64,000 nucleotides of DNA from Ferrimonas kyonanensis DSM 18153. GTDB lineage: Bacteria > Pseudomonadota > Gammaproteobacteria > Enterobacterales > Shewanellaceae. Positions 14,108 to 22,244 of the stretch are shown piece by piece. The translations under genes and the position numbers were made by a program. The DNA is taken from contig NZ_AUDJ01000016.1 in NCBI RefSeq assembly GCF_000425405.1, positions 124,001-188,000 of the forward strand. The letters are read 5' to 3'. Under the pieces are notes generated by a model. It saw nothing but the letters and a program-made list of their open reading frames with translations. It ran no database searches and was not told the DNA's origin. Positions within the stretch are counted from its first letter, which is position 1; the number at the start of each line of letters is the position of its first letter.

Positions 14108-15298
14108 ATGACTCATACCGAATTGCTCGAATCCGGCCGCCAACGCATCGCCTGGGCGCGGGCCAACATGCCCATCGTCCGCGCCCTGGGGGAGCAGTTT
14201 GCTCATTCCCGCCCCTTTGCCGGCCTGACACTGGGGATCTGCCTGCACGTGGAGGCAAAAACCGGGGTCTGGCTGGAGGCGCTGACCCGGGGAGGAGCCC
14301 AGGTGGTGATCACCGGTAGCCCTGGCACCACCCAGGACGACACCGTGGTCGCCATCGAGCAGGACTATGGGGTACGGGTGCTGGGTCATCGCCATGAGAG
14401 CTTTGAAGACCACATCGAACAGTGCCGCGAGGTGTTGCGGGCCGGCCCGGACCTGATCTCCGACAACGGCGCCGATCTCCATAGCCTGCTGTTTACCGAG
14501 CCGGAGTTTGCCTCCCTGCGCAGCCAGTTGCGTGGTGCCACCGAGGAGACCACCACTGGCGCCAACCGGCTGCGGAAACTGGCGCCCAGCCAGAACTTCG
14601 CCACCCTGGTGATCAACGACACCCAGGCCAAGCGCATCGTCGAGAATCGCTATGGCGTCGGCAGTTCGGTGGTCGACGGCATCATGCGAGCCACCAACGT
14701 GATGCTGCATGGCAAGCGGGCCCTGGTCATCGGTTACGGCTACTGTGGCAGCGGCGTGGCGATGCGACTGCGGGGCATGGGGGCGCACGTGACCGTGGTG
14801 GAGCAGGATCCGCTGATTCGCCTCGAAGCCCATATGGAAGGGTTTCCGACTGCCGAACTGGAACAGGCCTTGCCTCAGGCGGAGTTGATCGTGACGGTGA
14901 CCGGGTGCGATGGCGTGCTCAACCGCCACCATTTTGACCAGTTGAGAGAGGGGGTCATCATCGCCAATGCCGGTCATTTTGCTCGGGAGATCGAGCTCGA
15001 TTACCTGCGCGCCGAGGCGGAGTCGGTGACGGTGATGCGGCAACAGGTGGAAGCGATCCGTTTTCGAGGCCGGGATCTGTATTTGCTGAGCCGGGGCAAT
15101 CTGATCAATCTGGCCGCCGGGGATGGCAATCCCATCGAGATCATGGATCTGGGGCTGGCATTACAGGCACTGAGTCTGGCGGCACAGGCACAGGGGACCT
15201 TTGATGGCCCCAAGGTGGTGCAGCCGGTGCCGTCGGCGATCGAACGTCAGGTGGCGCAGTTAGCGGTGGATCATTGGATTGGCAAAGGCCTGCTGTAA
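14108..15298 (+). CDS. Divergent S-adenosylhomocysteine hydrolase-like protein
   Basis: About 396 residues, at the short end for the family (often 430-470). It shows the family order: CLHVEAKTG with the conserved His47, EETTTG (146-151), NDTQAKRIVENRYG with Lys175 and Asn180, NAD-binding GYGYCGSG (210-217) and NAGHFAREIE. Several positions differ from canonical enzymes: DDG(G/A)DL is here DNGADL (Asn120), the Asp two before the helix Asn is Glu179, the GHP motif reads GNP, and the C-terminal K...Y tail that reaches the neighbour's NAD site is missing. Activity as an SAH hydrolase is therefore uncertain. The ATG at 14108 follows CGGAG; the frame opens earlier without support. Its 3' end overlaps the convergent LysR gene by 39 bases. 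Confidence 0.75.
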   Translation: MTHTELLESGRQRIAWARANMPIVRALGEQFAHSRPFAGLTLGICLHVEAKTGVWLEALTRGGAQVVITGSPGTTQDDTVVAIEQDYGVRVLGHRHESFEDHIEQCREVLRAGPDLISDNGADLHSLLFTEPEFASLRSQLRGATEETTTGANRLRKLAPSQNFATLVINDTQAKRIVENRYGVGSSVVDGIMRATNVMLHGKRALVIGYGYCGSGVAMRLRGMGAHVTVVEQDPLIRLEAHMEGFPTAELEQALPQAELIVTVTGCDGVLNRHHFDQLREGVIIANAGHFAREIELDYLRAEAESVTVMRQQVEAIRFRGRDLYLLSRGNLINLAAGDGNPIEIMDLGLALQALSLAAQAQGTFDGPKVVQPVPSAIERQVAQLAVDHWIGKGLL

Positions 15299-16162
15299 CC
15301 GCTGCAGCAGCGCCTCGGTCCGCGGCGGTTTATGCTGGCGGGCCGGGTAGATCACCGACAGGGACACCGGGTGGGTGCATTGACTCAGCTGGGCCTGCAG
15401 ACGGCCGTTGATCAGATCATCCCTGCACATGAAGTCTAGGGCGGTGGTGACGCCCAAACCGCGGCGTGCCAGGCTCAGGGCCATGGCTTCGCTGTCGGTG
15501 TGGGCCACAAACCTGGGTTTTACCAGCACCGGGTTGCCCTGCTCGTCAATGAAATCCCAGCGGCTGCCGGTGAGGCAGTGGCGATAGTGAATGCCTCGGT
15601 GCTGGCTCAGTTCGGCAACGGTGGTGGGCACGCCGGCCCGGGTCCAGTAGTCCGGGCTGGCGACCAGCATGGTGTGGATGTCGCACAGCGGCCGCCGCAC
15701 CAGGGAGCTGTCGTCGACACTGCCGATGTGCAGTGCCAAGTCGATACCACGACCGACCAGATTATCCAGAGATTCGCCCAGAATCACTTCCAGTTCTACT
15801 TTGGGGTGAGCTTGAAGATAGGTCGCCAGCACCTGGCGCAATTGTTCTGCATCCAGGACCGCCGGAATCTGCAATCTCACCAGGCCAACCACCTCGTCAC
15901 TGCGTTGTTGCATCGCCAGCTCCAGTGCCTGCGCCTGGGCCAGCAAGGGTGACAATTGTTGCATCAACGCCTGGCCCTCGTCGGTCAGAGACAGGGTTCG
16001 GGTGGTGCGGTTCAGCAGCCGGATGCCGTAGTGCTGTTCCAGCTGTTTGACGTGTCCGGACACCAGTGCCCGGGACAGATCCAAAGCCTCGGCGGCGGCG
16101 GAAAAGCTGCCGTGACTGACCACGGCGTGGAAGGTGTGCCACTGTACAAACCGGTTGCGCAT
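15260..16162 (-). CDS. LysR-family transcriptional regulator
   Basis: A 300-residue regulator with an N-terminal winged helix-turn-helix (FHAVVSHGSFSAAAEALDLSRALVSGHVKQLEQHYGIRLLNRTTRTLSLTDEG region, residues 10-65) and a LysR substrate-binding domain. The sequence is closest in feel to the CrgA/DsdC-like group (LVRLQIP, GIDLALHIG, DSEAMALSLARRGLGV). The target and inducer are unknown. Its gene is convergent with the SAH-hydrolase-like gene, overlapping it by 39 bases, and lies 9 bases from the end of tapT on the same strand, so it may be co-transcribed with tapT. Confidence 0.85.
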   Translation of the reverse strand: MRNRFVQWHTFHAVVSHGSFSAAAEALDLSRALVSGHVKQLEQHYGIRLLNRTTRTLSLTDEGQALMQQLSPLLAQAQALELAMQQRSDEVVGLVRLQIPAVLDAEQLRQVLATYLQAHPKVELEVILGESLDNLVGRGIDLALHIGSVDDSSLVRRPLCDIHTMLVASPDYWTRAGVPTTVAELSQHRGIHYRHCLTGSRWDFIDEQGNPVLVKPRFVAHTDSEAMALSLARRGLGVTTALDFMCRDDLINGRLQAQLSQCTHPVSLSVIYPARQHKPPRTEALLQRLQQAFANPMIHR

Positions 16163-16171
16163 ACAGGTTCC

Positions 16172-16894
16172 TTATTGAGGCTGATGGCGACTCAATCGTT
16201 GGAACGGGTCGCCGTCCACCGGGGCATCGAGTTGATGCTTGCCGGCGTAGTACCGTTGAGAGAATACCTGAAAGTAGGCGTCCAGCACATCGGCGGCGTC
16301 TGGCTCACCGGCCAGCTCCAGTACCATGGCGGCCACTTCGGCAGTCGCCAGTTGGTGCTGATGGGCCGCTTCCCGCAGACGGTAGTTGCTGAGCCGGTCC
16401 GGATCGATGCTCAATACCGGCAGGGTTTGCAGGTAGGGGCTCTTGAAATAGATCTTCCTGGCCTGGGCCCAGGTGGCGTCCAGCAGGACAAACAGGGGGC
16501 GTTTTCCCTCTGGCCAGGGGCGCGGTGCAGCCAGCACCTCACCCTGGTCGATGTACTCGCCGGGAAACACCAGATAGGGTTGTCGATTCGGATCCTGAAG
16601 CACCGCCAGCATGGCCGGATCCGGTTCGGTACGGTCCCAGATAAAGGCGCTGGTGTCCGGCAGGATGTCGGCGATGAGTCGACCGGTATTGGTGGGTTTC
16701 AGAGGTTCTTTGCGGTGCATGACCAGGCAAAAATCCACTTGGGTCTGCTGGGGCAGCTGGTAACGGCAGGAGCAGTGGCTGACCACGGTCAGACAGCCCT
16801 GACAGCGCTCACAGGTGGCGCCTCGAGCCCGATAGGGGCGCTGCGACTCGGCCATAAGCCGTTGTCGCAGCGCCAATACTGCATTGCGGGTCAT
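16172..16894 (-). CDS. tapT: tRNA-uridine aminocarboxypropyltransferase (DTW domain)
   Basis: A 240-residue DTW-domain protein, the family of E. coli YfiP/TapT, which installs acp3U47 in tRNA from S-adenosylmethionine. Visible are the N-terminal cysteines (CERCQGC and CSC) that probably bind zinc, LVMHRKEPLKPTNTGRL, and the signature LLDATWAQARKIY. The start at 16894 overlaps the end of the permease gene by 4 bases, so translation is probably coupled to it. Assignment to TapT rather than a paralogue is by motif and length. Confidence 0.85.
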   Translation of the reverse strand: MTRNAVLALRQRLMAESQRPYRARGATCERCQGCLTVVSHCSCRYQLPQQTQVDFCLVMHRKEPLKPTNTGRLIADILPDTSAFIWDRTEPDPAMLAVLQDPNRQPYLVFPGEYIDQGEVLAAPRPWPEGKRPLFVLLDATWAQARKIYFKSPYLQTLPVLSIDPDRLSNYRLREAAHQHQLATAEVAAMVLELAGEPDAADVLDAYFQVFSQRYYAGKHQLDAPVDGDPFQRLSRHQPQ

Positions 16895-18126
16895 TGACCG
16901 AACACCGGCAGCAGCTGCAGCTTGCTGGCAATTTCACACACCGCCACCAGCAGACCGAAGGCGATCACCACCATGATGCCCGCCTGGCCGCCGGGCGCCC
17001 GGTAGGGCGCATTGGGATAGCGGCGGCGAATGGTGCGCGCCATCAACGCCGGGACGATGGCGGCCCACAAGGTGGCCGCCAGGCCGGCAAAGCCGATGGC
17101 GTAGATGAAGCCATGGGGCCAGGCCAGCGCCAGAAGCAACGGCGGCAGGAAGGTGATGGCGGCGGTTTTGTTGCGTCCGCTGAGGGTGTTGTCGAAGCCA
17201 AACAGGTCGGCGATGAAGTCGAACAGGCCCAGCGTCACCCCGAGGAAGGAGCTGGCCACTGCCAGGTTGGCAAAGATCGACAGCACCGACCCTATGCTGC
17301 CCTGACTGTTGTGCTCCAATGCCGCCACCAGGTCGCCCATGTTGCCGCCCGCCTGAATCACCGGCAGCAGTTGTTGTTGGCTGAGGTTGCCGAAGGTCAG
17401 CGTCAGCCACAGTACGTAGATGACAAACGCCAGGCCGGTGCCCAGTAGCAGCGCCTTGGCGATGGTGGCGGGCCGCTTACCGTAGTACTTCACCAGGCTG
17501 GGGACGTTGCCGTGATAGCCAAAGGAGGCCAGCATGAACGGCAGTGCCGCCAGGCCGAAGATGGCGTACTCGGTATTGCCGCTGTCGTTCGGCCAAAGGT
17601 GCTGGGGTGAGACTCCGCTCATCAGGTCACTGCTGGCGGCGGCAAAGGTCAGAATCATGGCGCCGATCATCAGGGTGCTGATGCGGTCTACGGCGCCGGC
17701 GCCGATCCAGACGATCACCGCCAGCACGCCGGCAAAGCTCAGTGATGCCAGTCGGCTGTCCATTTCGATTCCGGCGGTGGCTTCCATCAAGTGGCTGACG
17801 ATGGAGCTGCCGCCGCTGATGTAGGCGTAGGTCAGGATGTAGAGGACGAAGGCGATGGAGATGCCGTTGGCGACTCGCCACGGACGGCCCAGGGTATCGC
17901 CGACCATGGAGTCAAAGCTGGCACCATCGGGGTAGTGCAGGTTGGTTTCCAGCACAAATAAGCCGGACAGCAGCATGCACAGCCAGGCGATGGCCAAGAC
18001 CAACAGGCTGTAATTGAACCACATGCCGGCGCTGGTGACCGGTAGGGAAAACATACCGGCACCGACGGTGGTGGCGGCGATGATCATGGCCCCGCCGAGC
18101 AGGGAGGGAGAGCGGTGTTTGTTCAT
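16891..18126 (-). CDS. Aromatic amino acid permease (HAAAP family; Mtr/TyrP-like)
   Basis: Inner-membrane proton symporter of about 411 residues with roughly eleven transmembrane helices. It begins LLGGAMIIAATTVGAGMFSLPVTSAGMWF, the family hallmark seen in Mtr, TnaB and TyrP; PFMLASFGYHGNVPSLVKYYG is a second conserved stretch. Substrate (tryptophan or tyrosine) cannot be told from sequence alone. The ATG at 18126 is preferred over the one at 18138 because the longer form would begin inside the plsB terminator and a GAGA site precedes the later ATG. It overlaps tapT by 4 bases. Confidence 0.88.
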   Translation of the reverse strand: MNKHRSPSLLGGAMIIAATTVGAGMFSLPVTSAGMWFNYSLLVLAIAWLCMLLSGLFVLETNLHYPDGASFDSMVGDTLGRPWRVANGISIAFVLYILTYAYISGGSSIVSHLMEATAGIEMDSRLASLSFAGVLAVIVWIGAGAVDRISTLMIGAMILTFAAASSDLMSGVSPQHLWPNDSGNTEYAIFGLAALPFMLASFGYHGNVPSLVKYYGKRPATIAKALLLGTGLAFVIYVLWLTLTFGNLSQQQLLPVIQAGGNMGDLVAALEHNSQGSIGSVLSIFANLAVASSFLGVTLGLFDFIADLFGFDNTLSGRNKTAAITFLPPLLLALAWPHGFIYAIGFAGLAATLWAAIVPALMARTIRRRYPNAPYRAPGGQAGIMVVIAFGLLVAVCEIASKLQLLPVFGQ

Positions 18127-18136
18127 TCTATGTCTC

Positions 18137-18160
18137 AAAAAAAGGGCCCCGTAGGGCCCT
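18137..18160 (-). terminator. Intrinsic terminator of plsB
   Basis: On minus, AGGGCCC, loop TACG, GGGCCCT is followed by seven T. It lies 20 bases after the plsB stop and just before the permease start, which separates the two units. Confidence 0.9.
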
Positions 18161-18180
18161 GATTGGCGCTGCGTTCGCTA

Positions 18181-20589
18181 TCAGCCTACCTGGCTGATGG
18201 AGGCGCGCATGCTTACCGGCAGTTGTTTTAGCACCAGTTGCGCCAGTGCTTTGATCTTGTCGGTATCGGGTTTGTCACCGATACAGCCCATCTCCTTGAG
18301 TCTCAGCGTCAGGGTGTTGAACACCTTCTTGTCGAAGAACTCGGGAGCACTGGTGCCGTGCAGTTTGCACAAACGTTCGGCCAGCTTGGTGCTTTCCTTC
18401 TCCAGCGCACCGCGCTCAATCTGGGGTTCCGCCTGCAGGCGGGACAGCAGAATGGCGTAGCGCTGCAGAGTCTCCTGACTGATGGCACCCAGTTGCATCA
18501 GGGCATTGCGGTGGCTTTCGACCACTCGCAGGTGATCACCGTGCTCTTCCAGGTGGCCGTTGTTGATCAGTTCGTTGATCACCGCCTGCAGGTATTCTTC
18601 CAACTCCCCATCCAGCCCCATAAACAGCTCGGCCTGTAGCAGAGGGTAGAGCTCGCTGGCCTGGTCGATCAGCTGGTTGCGGCTGAGGTGATCGGACTTC
18701 AGCGCCAGCGAAGCGATCAGGCTGGGCAGAATCATCAGATGCAGGATGTTGTTGCGGTAGTAAGTCATGGTGATCGCCTGGTTGTCGGCGATGCTGACGA
18801 TCTCACCCAGCTCATCCTGGCTGAGCTGGAATTTCTCCAGATCCAGCACGGTTTTCAGGATCGACTTGCCGTCCCCGTCGGTCAGGGTGGTGTAGGGGGT
18901 GTAGGGTACCGCCTGCAGCAACTTCAGGTAGAAATCCAGCTGCTTCTCCAGGGTGGCTCGGGCCATGGCATGCTGTGGTGTGGCCAGCAGCGTGGTGGCG
19001 GTCAGGGTCACGGCGCTGACGGCGGCGGCATCGTTGATGTTGCACATCAACTGGCCGGCCAACTCGTTGACCACCGGGGTCAGCCAGGGCTGACGCTGAT
19101 CCGGATCCGCCTGAGTGTCCTGGCGCCAGTTCGGCACTTTATCGTTGAGGAACTGATGGACAGTGATCGGCTGACCAAAGTTGACATAGCCTTCGCCATA
19201 GTTGCGCAGCTTTTTGATGGCGGACAATACCTGCAGCATGCCCTCCTTCTCTTTCTTCTTTCCTTTCAGCTCCTTGTGATAGGTCGCTACCTCCATCACA
19301 TGGTCATAGCCCAGGTAGATGGGCACCAGGGTGACGGGCCGTTCGATGCCGCGCAGGACGGTTTGAATGGTCATGGCGATCATGCCGGTCTTCGGCGGTA
19401 ACAGCCGGCCGGTGCGAGAGCGGCCGCCCTCGCAAAAGTACTCAATGGAGTAGCCACGGGCAAACAGCTGATGCAGATATTCCCGGAACACCTCGGCGTA
19501 CAGCTTGTTGCCTTTGAAGGAGCGCCGAATGAAGAAGGCGCCGCCATGACGGAAAATCGGACCGGCGGGCCAGAAGTTCAGGTTGACCCCGGCGGCGATG
19601 TGCGGCGGCACCATCCCCTGTTGATAGATGATGTAGGACAGCAGCAGGTAGTCCATGTGGCTGCGGTGGCAGGGCACAAACACAATCTCATGGCCGTCCT
19701 GAGACAGCTGGCGGACCTGTTCGGCGCCGCGGACATTGATGCCATTGTAGATTTTGTTCCAGATCCAGGACAACAGCCGCTCACCGATACGGATCAGGTT
19801 GCTGGAGTAATCGGCGGCGATCTCCTCCAGGTATTCCAGGGCGCGTTCGCGGGCTTTCTCTTCACTGATGTTCTTGCTTTTGGCCTCTTCCCGAATCGCC
19901 TCATCCAGCCCCTTGGAGGCCAGCAGGCTACGGAACAGGGCATCGCGATCCGGCAGTCGAGGTCCGGTGGCCACGGTGCGTTGACGACCGAAATGGACTC
20001 GGGCCACCCGAGCCAGTTTCTGGGCAATGCTGTCGTCGGTGCCGTGTTTGTCGGCCATATAGCGCAGAGACACCGGGCGGGAGAAGCGAATAAAGGTATC
20101 CCGTCCCAGCATCATCAGAATGAAAAACTTGCGCAGCCAGGTGGGTTGCTCTTTGTTGAGCAGGGTGGCGCTAACGCTTTCCTCTTTGCCTGGATCACGG
20201 CCCCACATCAGCGACACCGGCACCACTTGAACGTCCAGGTCGTCGTGTTGTTGATGCAGCGACAACAGTTTCTCGAACCGTGCCAGGAAGTCGGCCTTTT
20301 TCGCTTTACCAAACAGGGGGGTGGCGCCGTTGAGCCAGACTACACGGCTGACGGACTGACCTTTGATCTGCAGAGGTTTCAACGGGCTTGGCAGGTTGGC
20401 GTTGAGGCAGGCCTCATGCAATGCCAGCAGATCCGAATGTGACTCGTGGCTCATGACGTACACCAGGGGCCGGTCGGTATCGATGTCCAGCTCGGCAATG
20501 GGGTCTTCAGGCACCAACCGGCTGTTCACTACCGGCTTTTGCAGCCAGCGTGCGCCCTTCATCCAGGGCGATAAGAATTCTTGGGTCAC
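18181..20589 (-). CDS. plsB: Glycerol-3-phosphate 1-O-acyltransferase PlsB
   Basis: Membrane-associated enzyme that acylates sn-glycerol-3-phosphate at position 1, the first step of phospholipid synthesis. The 802-residue length matches E. coli (807). The acyltransferase blocks are clear: VPCHRSHMDYLLLSY (HX4D catalytic motif), GGAFFIRRSF, YFCEGGRSRTGRLL and a VPIYLGYDHVMEV block. ISEEKARERA and the large C-terminal regulatory region are also as expected. The start is GTG at 20589. The gene is divergent from lexA; 201 bases separate them and hold the lexA promoter. Confidence 0.97.
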   Translation of the reverse strand: MTQEFLSPWMKGARWLQKPVVNSRLVPEDPIAELDIDTDRPLVYVMSHESHSDLLALHEACLNANLPSPLKPLQIKGQSVSRVVWLNGATPLFGKAKKADFLARFEKLLSLHQQHDDLDVQVVPVSLMWGRDPGKEESVSATLLNKEQPTWLRKFFILMMLGRDTFIRFSRPVSLRYMADKHGTDDSIAQKLARVARVHFGRQRTVATGPRLPDRDALFRSLLASKGLDEAIREEAKSKNISEEKARERALEYLEEIAADYSSNLIRIGERLLSWIWNKIYNGINVRGAEQVRQLSQDGHEIVFVPCHRSHMDYLLLSYIIYQQGMVPPHIAAGVNLNFWPAGPIFRHGGAFFIRRSFKGNKLYAEVFREYLHQLFARGYSIEYFCEGGRSRTGRLLPPKTGMIAMTIQTVLRGIERPVTLVPIYLGYDHVMEVATYHKELKGKKKEKEGMLQVLSAIKKLRNYGEGYVNFGQPITVHQFLNDKVPNWRQDTQADPDQRQPWLTPVVNELAGQLMCNINDAAAVSAVTLTATTLLATPQHAMARATLEKQLDFYLKLLQAVPYTPYTTLTDGDGKSILKTVLDLEKFQLSQDELGEIVSIADNQAITMTYYRNNILHLMILPSLIASLALKSDHLSRNQLIDQASELYPLLQAELFMGLDGELEEYLQAVINELINNGHLEEHGDHLRVVESHRNALMQLGAISQETLQRYAILLSRLQAEPQIERGALEKESTKLAERLCKLHGTSAPEFFDKKVFNTLTLRLKEMGCIGDKPDTDKIKALAQLVLKQLPVSMRASISQVG

Positions 20590-20728
20590 CGTTCTATTCG
20601 CTTTTTGTTCGTTAACTGGTTGTGATTCTACACCGAAAGCGACTCAGGCGGCAGTCTGCTGTACCGGCCAATTGTCAGCGGGTGTTCCGGCTGTGGGGAT
20701 TTGGCCAGTCAAATTCAATAAATTACTG

Positions 20729-20756
20729 TTGAATTTATCGCCTACCTGTATATACT
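20729..20756 (+). promoter_or_regulatory. lexA-sulA promoter
   Basis: TTGAAT (20729-20734) and TATACT (20751-20756) are 16 bases apart. The -10 element lies inside the first SOS box. Confidence 0.65.
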
Positions 20757-20761
20757 CACAG
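20746..20761. promoter_or_regulatory. LexA (SOS) box 1
   Basis: CTGTATATACTCACAG fits CTG-N10-CAG and overlaps the -10 element of the lexA promoter. Confidence 0.93.
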
Positions 20762-20766
20762 TGGTA

Positions 20767-20782
20767 CTGTATAGATAAACAG
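20767..20782. promoter_or_regulatory. LexA (SOS) box 2
   Basis: CTGTATAGATAAACAG fits CTG-N10-CAG, ends 8 bases before the lexA ATG and is centred 21 bases from box 1, the two-site layout known from E. coli lexA autoregulation. Confidence 0.93.
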
Positions 20783-20790
20783 GTAGAGAT

Positions 20791-21411
20791 ATGAAGCCGT
20801 TAACCCCGAGACAGACCCAGGTGCTGGAACTGATCCGCAACCATATGCAGGAGACCGGCATGCCGCCGACTCGTGCGGAGATCGCCAAACGTCTGGGGTT
20901 TCGCAGTGCCAATGCCGCCGAAGAGCATCTGAAGGCGTTGGCGCGCAAGCAGGTGATCGAGATAGTCCCCGGTACCTCGCGCGGCATTCGCCTGTTGGAT
21001 ACCGGTCCGGAACCCGAGCAACTGGGGTTGCCGTTGATCGGTCAGGTGGCAGCGGGGGAGCCGATTCTGGCTCAGCAGCATATCGAACAGCATTGTCAGT
21101 TGGACCCCAGCATGTTCCGTCCCAATGCCGATTATCTGTTGCGGGTGCGTGGCGACTCCATGGTCGATATCGGCATTATGGATGGGGATCTGTTGGCGGT
21201 ACACAGTCAGCAGGAGGCTCACAACGGCCAGATTGTGGTGGCCAGGGTGGGCGAAGATGTGACCGTGAAGCGGTTTCAGCGTAAAGACAATCTGGTGTAC
21301 CTGCACGCCGAAAACAGTGAATACCAACCCATTGTGGTGGACCTGGAGCATGAGCCTCTGAGCATTGAAGGCCTGGCGGTGGGTGTGATTCGAAACGGAG
21401 GATTGCAATAA
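20791..21411 (+). CDS. lexA: LexA repressor, SOS regulator
   Basis: A 206-residue repressor with the N-terminal winged helix ([50 protein letters not shown]) and a C-terminal S24 self-cleavage domain. The cleavage site is VAAGEP (Ala-Gly), the catalytic serine lies in GDSMVDIGI and the lysine in DVTVKRF. It binds the two SOS boxes directly upstream, so it controls its own operon. Its stop and the sulA start share one base (TAATG). Confidence 0.98.
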   Translation: MKPLTPRQTQVLELIRNHMQETGMPPTRAEIAKRLGFRSANAAEEHLKALARKQVIEIVPGTSRGIRLLDTGPEPEQLGLPLIGQVAAGEPILAQQHIEQHCQLDPSMFRPNADYLLRVRGDSMVDIGIMDGDLLAVHSQQEAHNGQIVVARVGEDVTVKRFQRKDNLVYLHAENSEYQPIVVDLEHEPLSIEGLAVGVIRNGGLQ

Positions 21412-21860
21412 TGAAGACTCGGCAAGGAACGCAGTTTCGTCATCCCGGCCTGTGGCAGGGCAATTGGTCCACCAACCCCAGATTGACCCGACTGGACAGC
21501 GGCGCGGCGGCCCTGACTGAATTGGCACCGAAGCTGGCGGAGTTGAGCCAGAAGCAGCGCTGGTTGGTGCTGGTAAACCCACCAAGGTTCGGTTGGAAAC
21601 AGATTCTGCAAAATGCCGGAGTGGCCATGGACCGCATTCTGATCGTTCGCTGTCAGGACGACGTCGAAGGCCAGTGGGCCGTCGAACAGGCGCTGTCCGG
21701 GCATACTTGTAGCGCGGTGGTGGCCTGGTTGCCTACCATTGCCGCCCGCGATTGGCGCCGGTTGGAGTTGGCCAGTCGCCGTGCCGAATGTTCCGGCTAT
21801 CTGTTTCAATCTCAAACCAGCCGCATTACCACTCAACTGGTGTCGAACTGGATTCACTAA
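21411..21860 (+). CDS. sulA: SOS cell-division inhibitor SulA
   Basis: A 149-residue protein that blocks FtsZ polymerisation during the SOS response. Recognisable family segments are LAELSQKQRWLVLVNPPRFGWKQILQNAGV and DRILIVRCQDDVEGQWAVEQAL. It is translated from an ATG that overlaps the lexA stop, so division arrest is tied to lexA transcription; the same lexA-sulA order is known in Pseudomonas and Shewanella-like bacteria. Confidence 0.88.
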   Translation: MKTRQGTQFRHPGLWQGNWSTNPRLTRLDSGAAALTELAPKLAELSQKQRWLVLVNPPRFGWKQILQNAGVAMDRILIVRCQDDVEGQWAVEQALSGHTCSAVVAWLPTIAARDWRRLELASRRAECSGYLFQSQTSRITTQLVSNWIH

Positions 21861-21990
21861 CCTCGGGGAATGCTGGCTTGAGCCGTGGATTCAGGCCTGT
21901 CCTTAATAATGAACCTTGTTCGCCTCCAGTTGCTGCTGTTTAATACACCTTTTCATACCCTTAGTGTTTTCTATTGCCAATCGACAAATT

Positions 21991-22010
21991 AAAGAGATTT
22001 CCTCTTTTTT
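21991..22010 (+). terminator. Weak terminator after lexA-sulA
   Basis: AAAGAG (21991-21996) pairs with CTCTTT (22002-22007) and further T follow. The stem is short and AT-rich, so efficiency is doubtful. Confidence 0.4.
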
Positions 22011-22014
22011 GCCC

Positions 22015-22041
22015 TTGCATACGTGGATTGAGTGCTATTCT
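22015..22041 (+). promoter_or_regulatory. Candidate promoter of the cytochrome oxidase operon
   Basis: TTGCAT (22015-22020) and TATTCT (22036-22041) with a short 15-base spacer. Transcription would begin near 22048, inside the FNR-type site. Confidence 0.35.
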
Positions 22042-22054
22042 TGATCTTGATCAA
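22041..22054. promoter_or_regulatory. Perfect FNR-type binding site
   Basis: TTGATCTTGATCAA matches TTGAT-N4-ATCAA exactly. It lies at and just past the candidate -10 of the coxB promoter, a position expected for repression. FNR (EtrA in Shewanella) repression of an oxygen-using oxidase under anaerobic conditions is inferred. Confidence 0.75.
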
Positions 22055-22202
22055 ATCGAAATATGTCATTAGGTTAGAAAAGACACAGTCGAAGAACTGT
22101 GTGAGGCAGAAGTAACGGTCACGCGGAACCGCGTCGGCTGTGTGCCCAAACCGATTAAGGGGAGGGGAGCTTCATAGGGCTGAGCATTACTGTGCTGCTC
22201 TT

Positions 22203-22233
22203 CTCTGGATATTGCGTCATGCAATACACAGAG
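22203..22233 (+). other. Hairpin over the coxB ribosome binding site
   Basis: TATTGC (22210-22215) pairs with GCAATA (22221-22226); an outer stem CTCTG (22203-22207) pairs with CAGAG (22229-22233) across a 2x2 internal loop. The outer right arm covers the start of the GAGGAG site (22231-22236). It could limit translation of coxB. Confidence 0.45.
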
Positions 22234-22244
22234 GAGTAGTTGAT

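Larger units (their letters stand above)
21861..22244. other. Intergenic region with sulA terminator and oxidase promoter/leader
   Basis: This 384-base stretch has no credible gene. It holds a weak terminator for lexA-sulA, a candidate promoter (TTGCAT at 22015, TATTCT at 22036), a perfect FNR-type site, a 7-bp hairpin (ACACAGT at 22083-22089 with ACTGTGT at 22096-22102) and a hairpin over the coxB ribosome binding site. The leader of the oxidase mRNA would therefore be close to 200 bases, long enough for control in the RNA. Confidence 0.6.

Noticed and set aside
22140-22244. N-terminal extension of coxB
   Set aside because: The extra residues are polar and would precede the signal peptide; GTG at 22245 with GAGGAG is the natural start.
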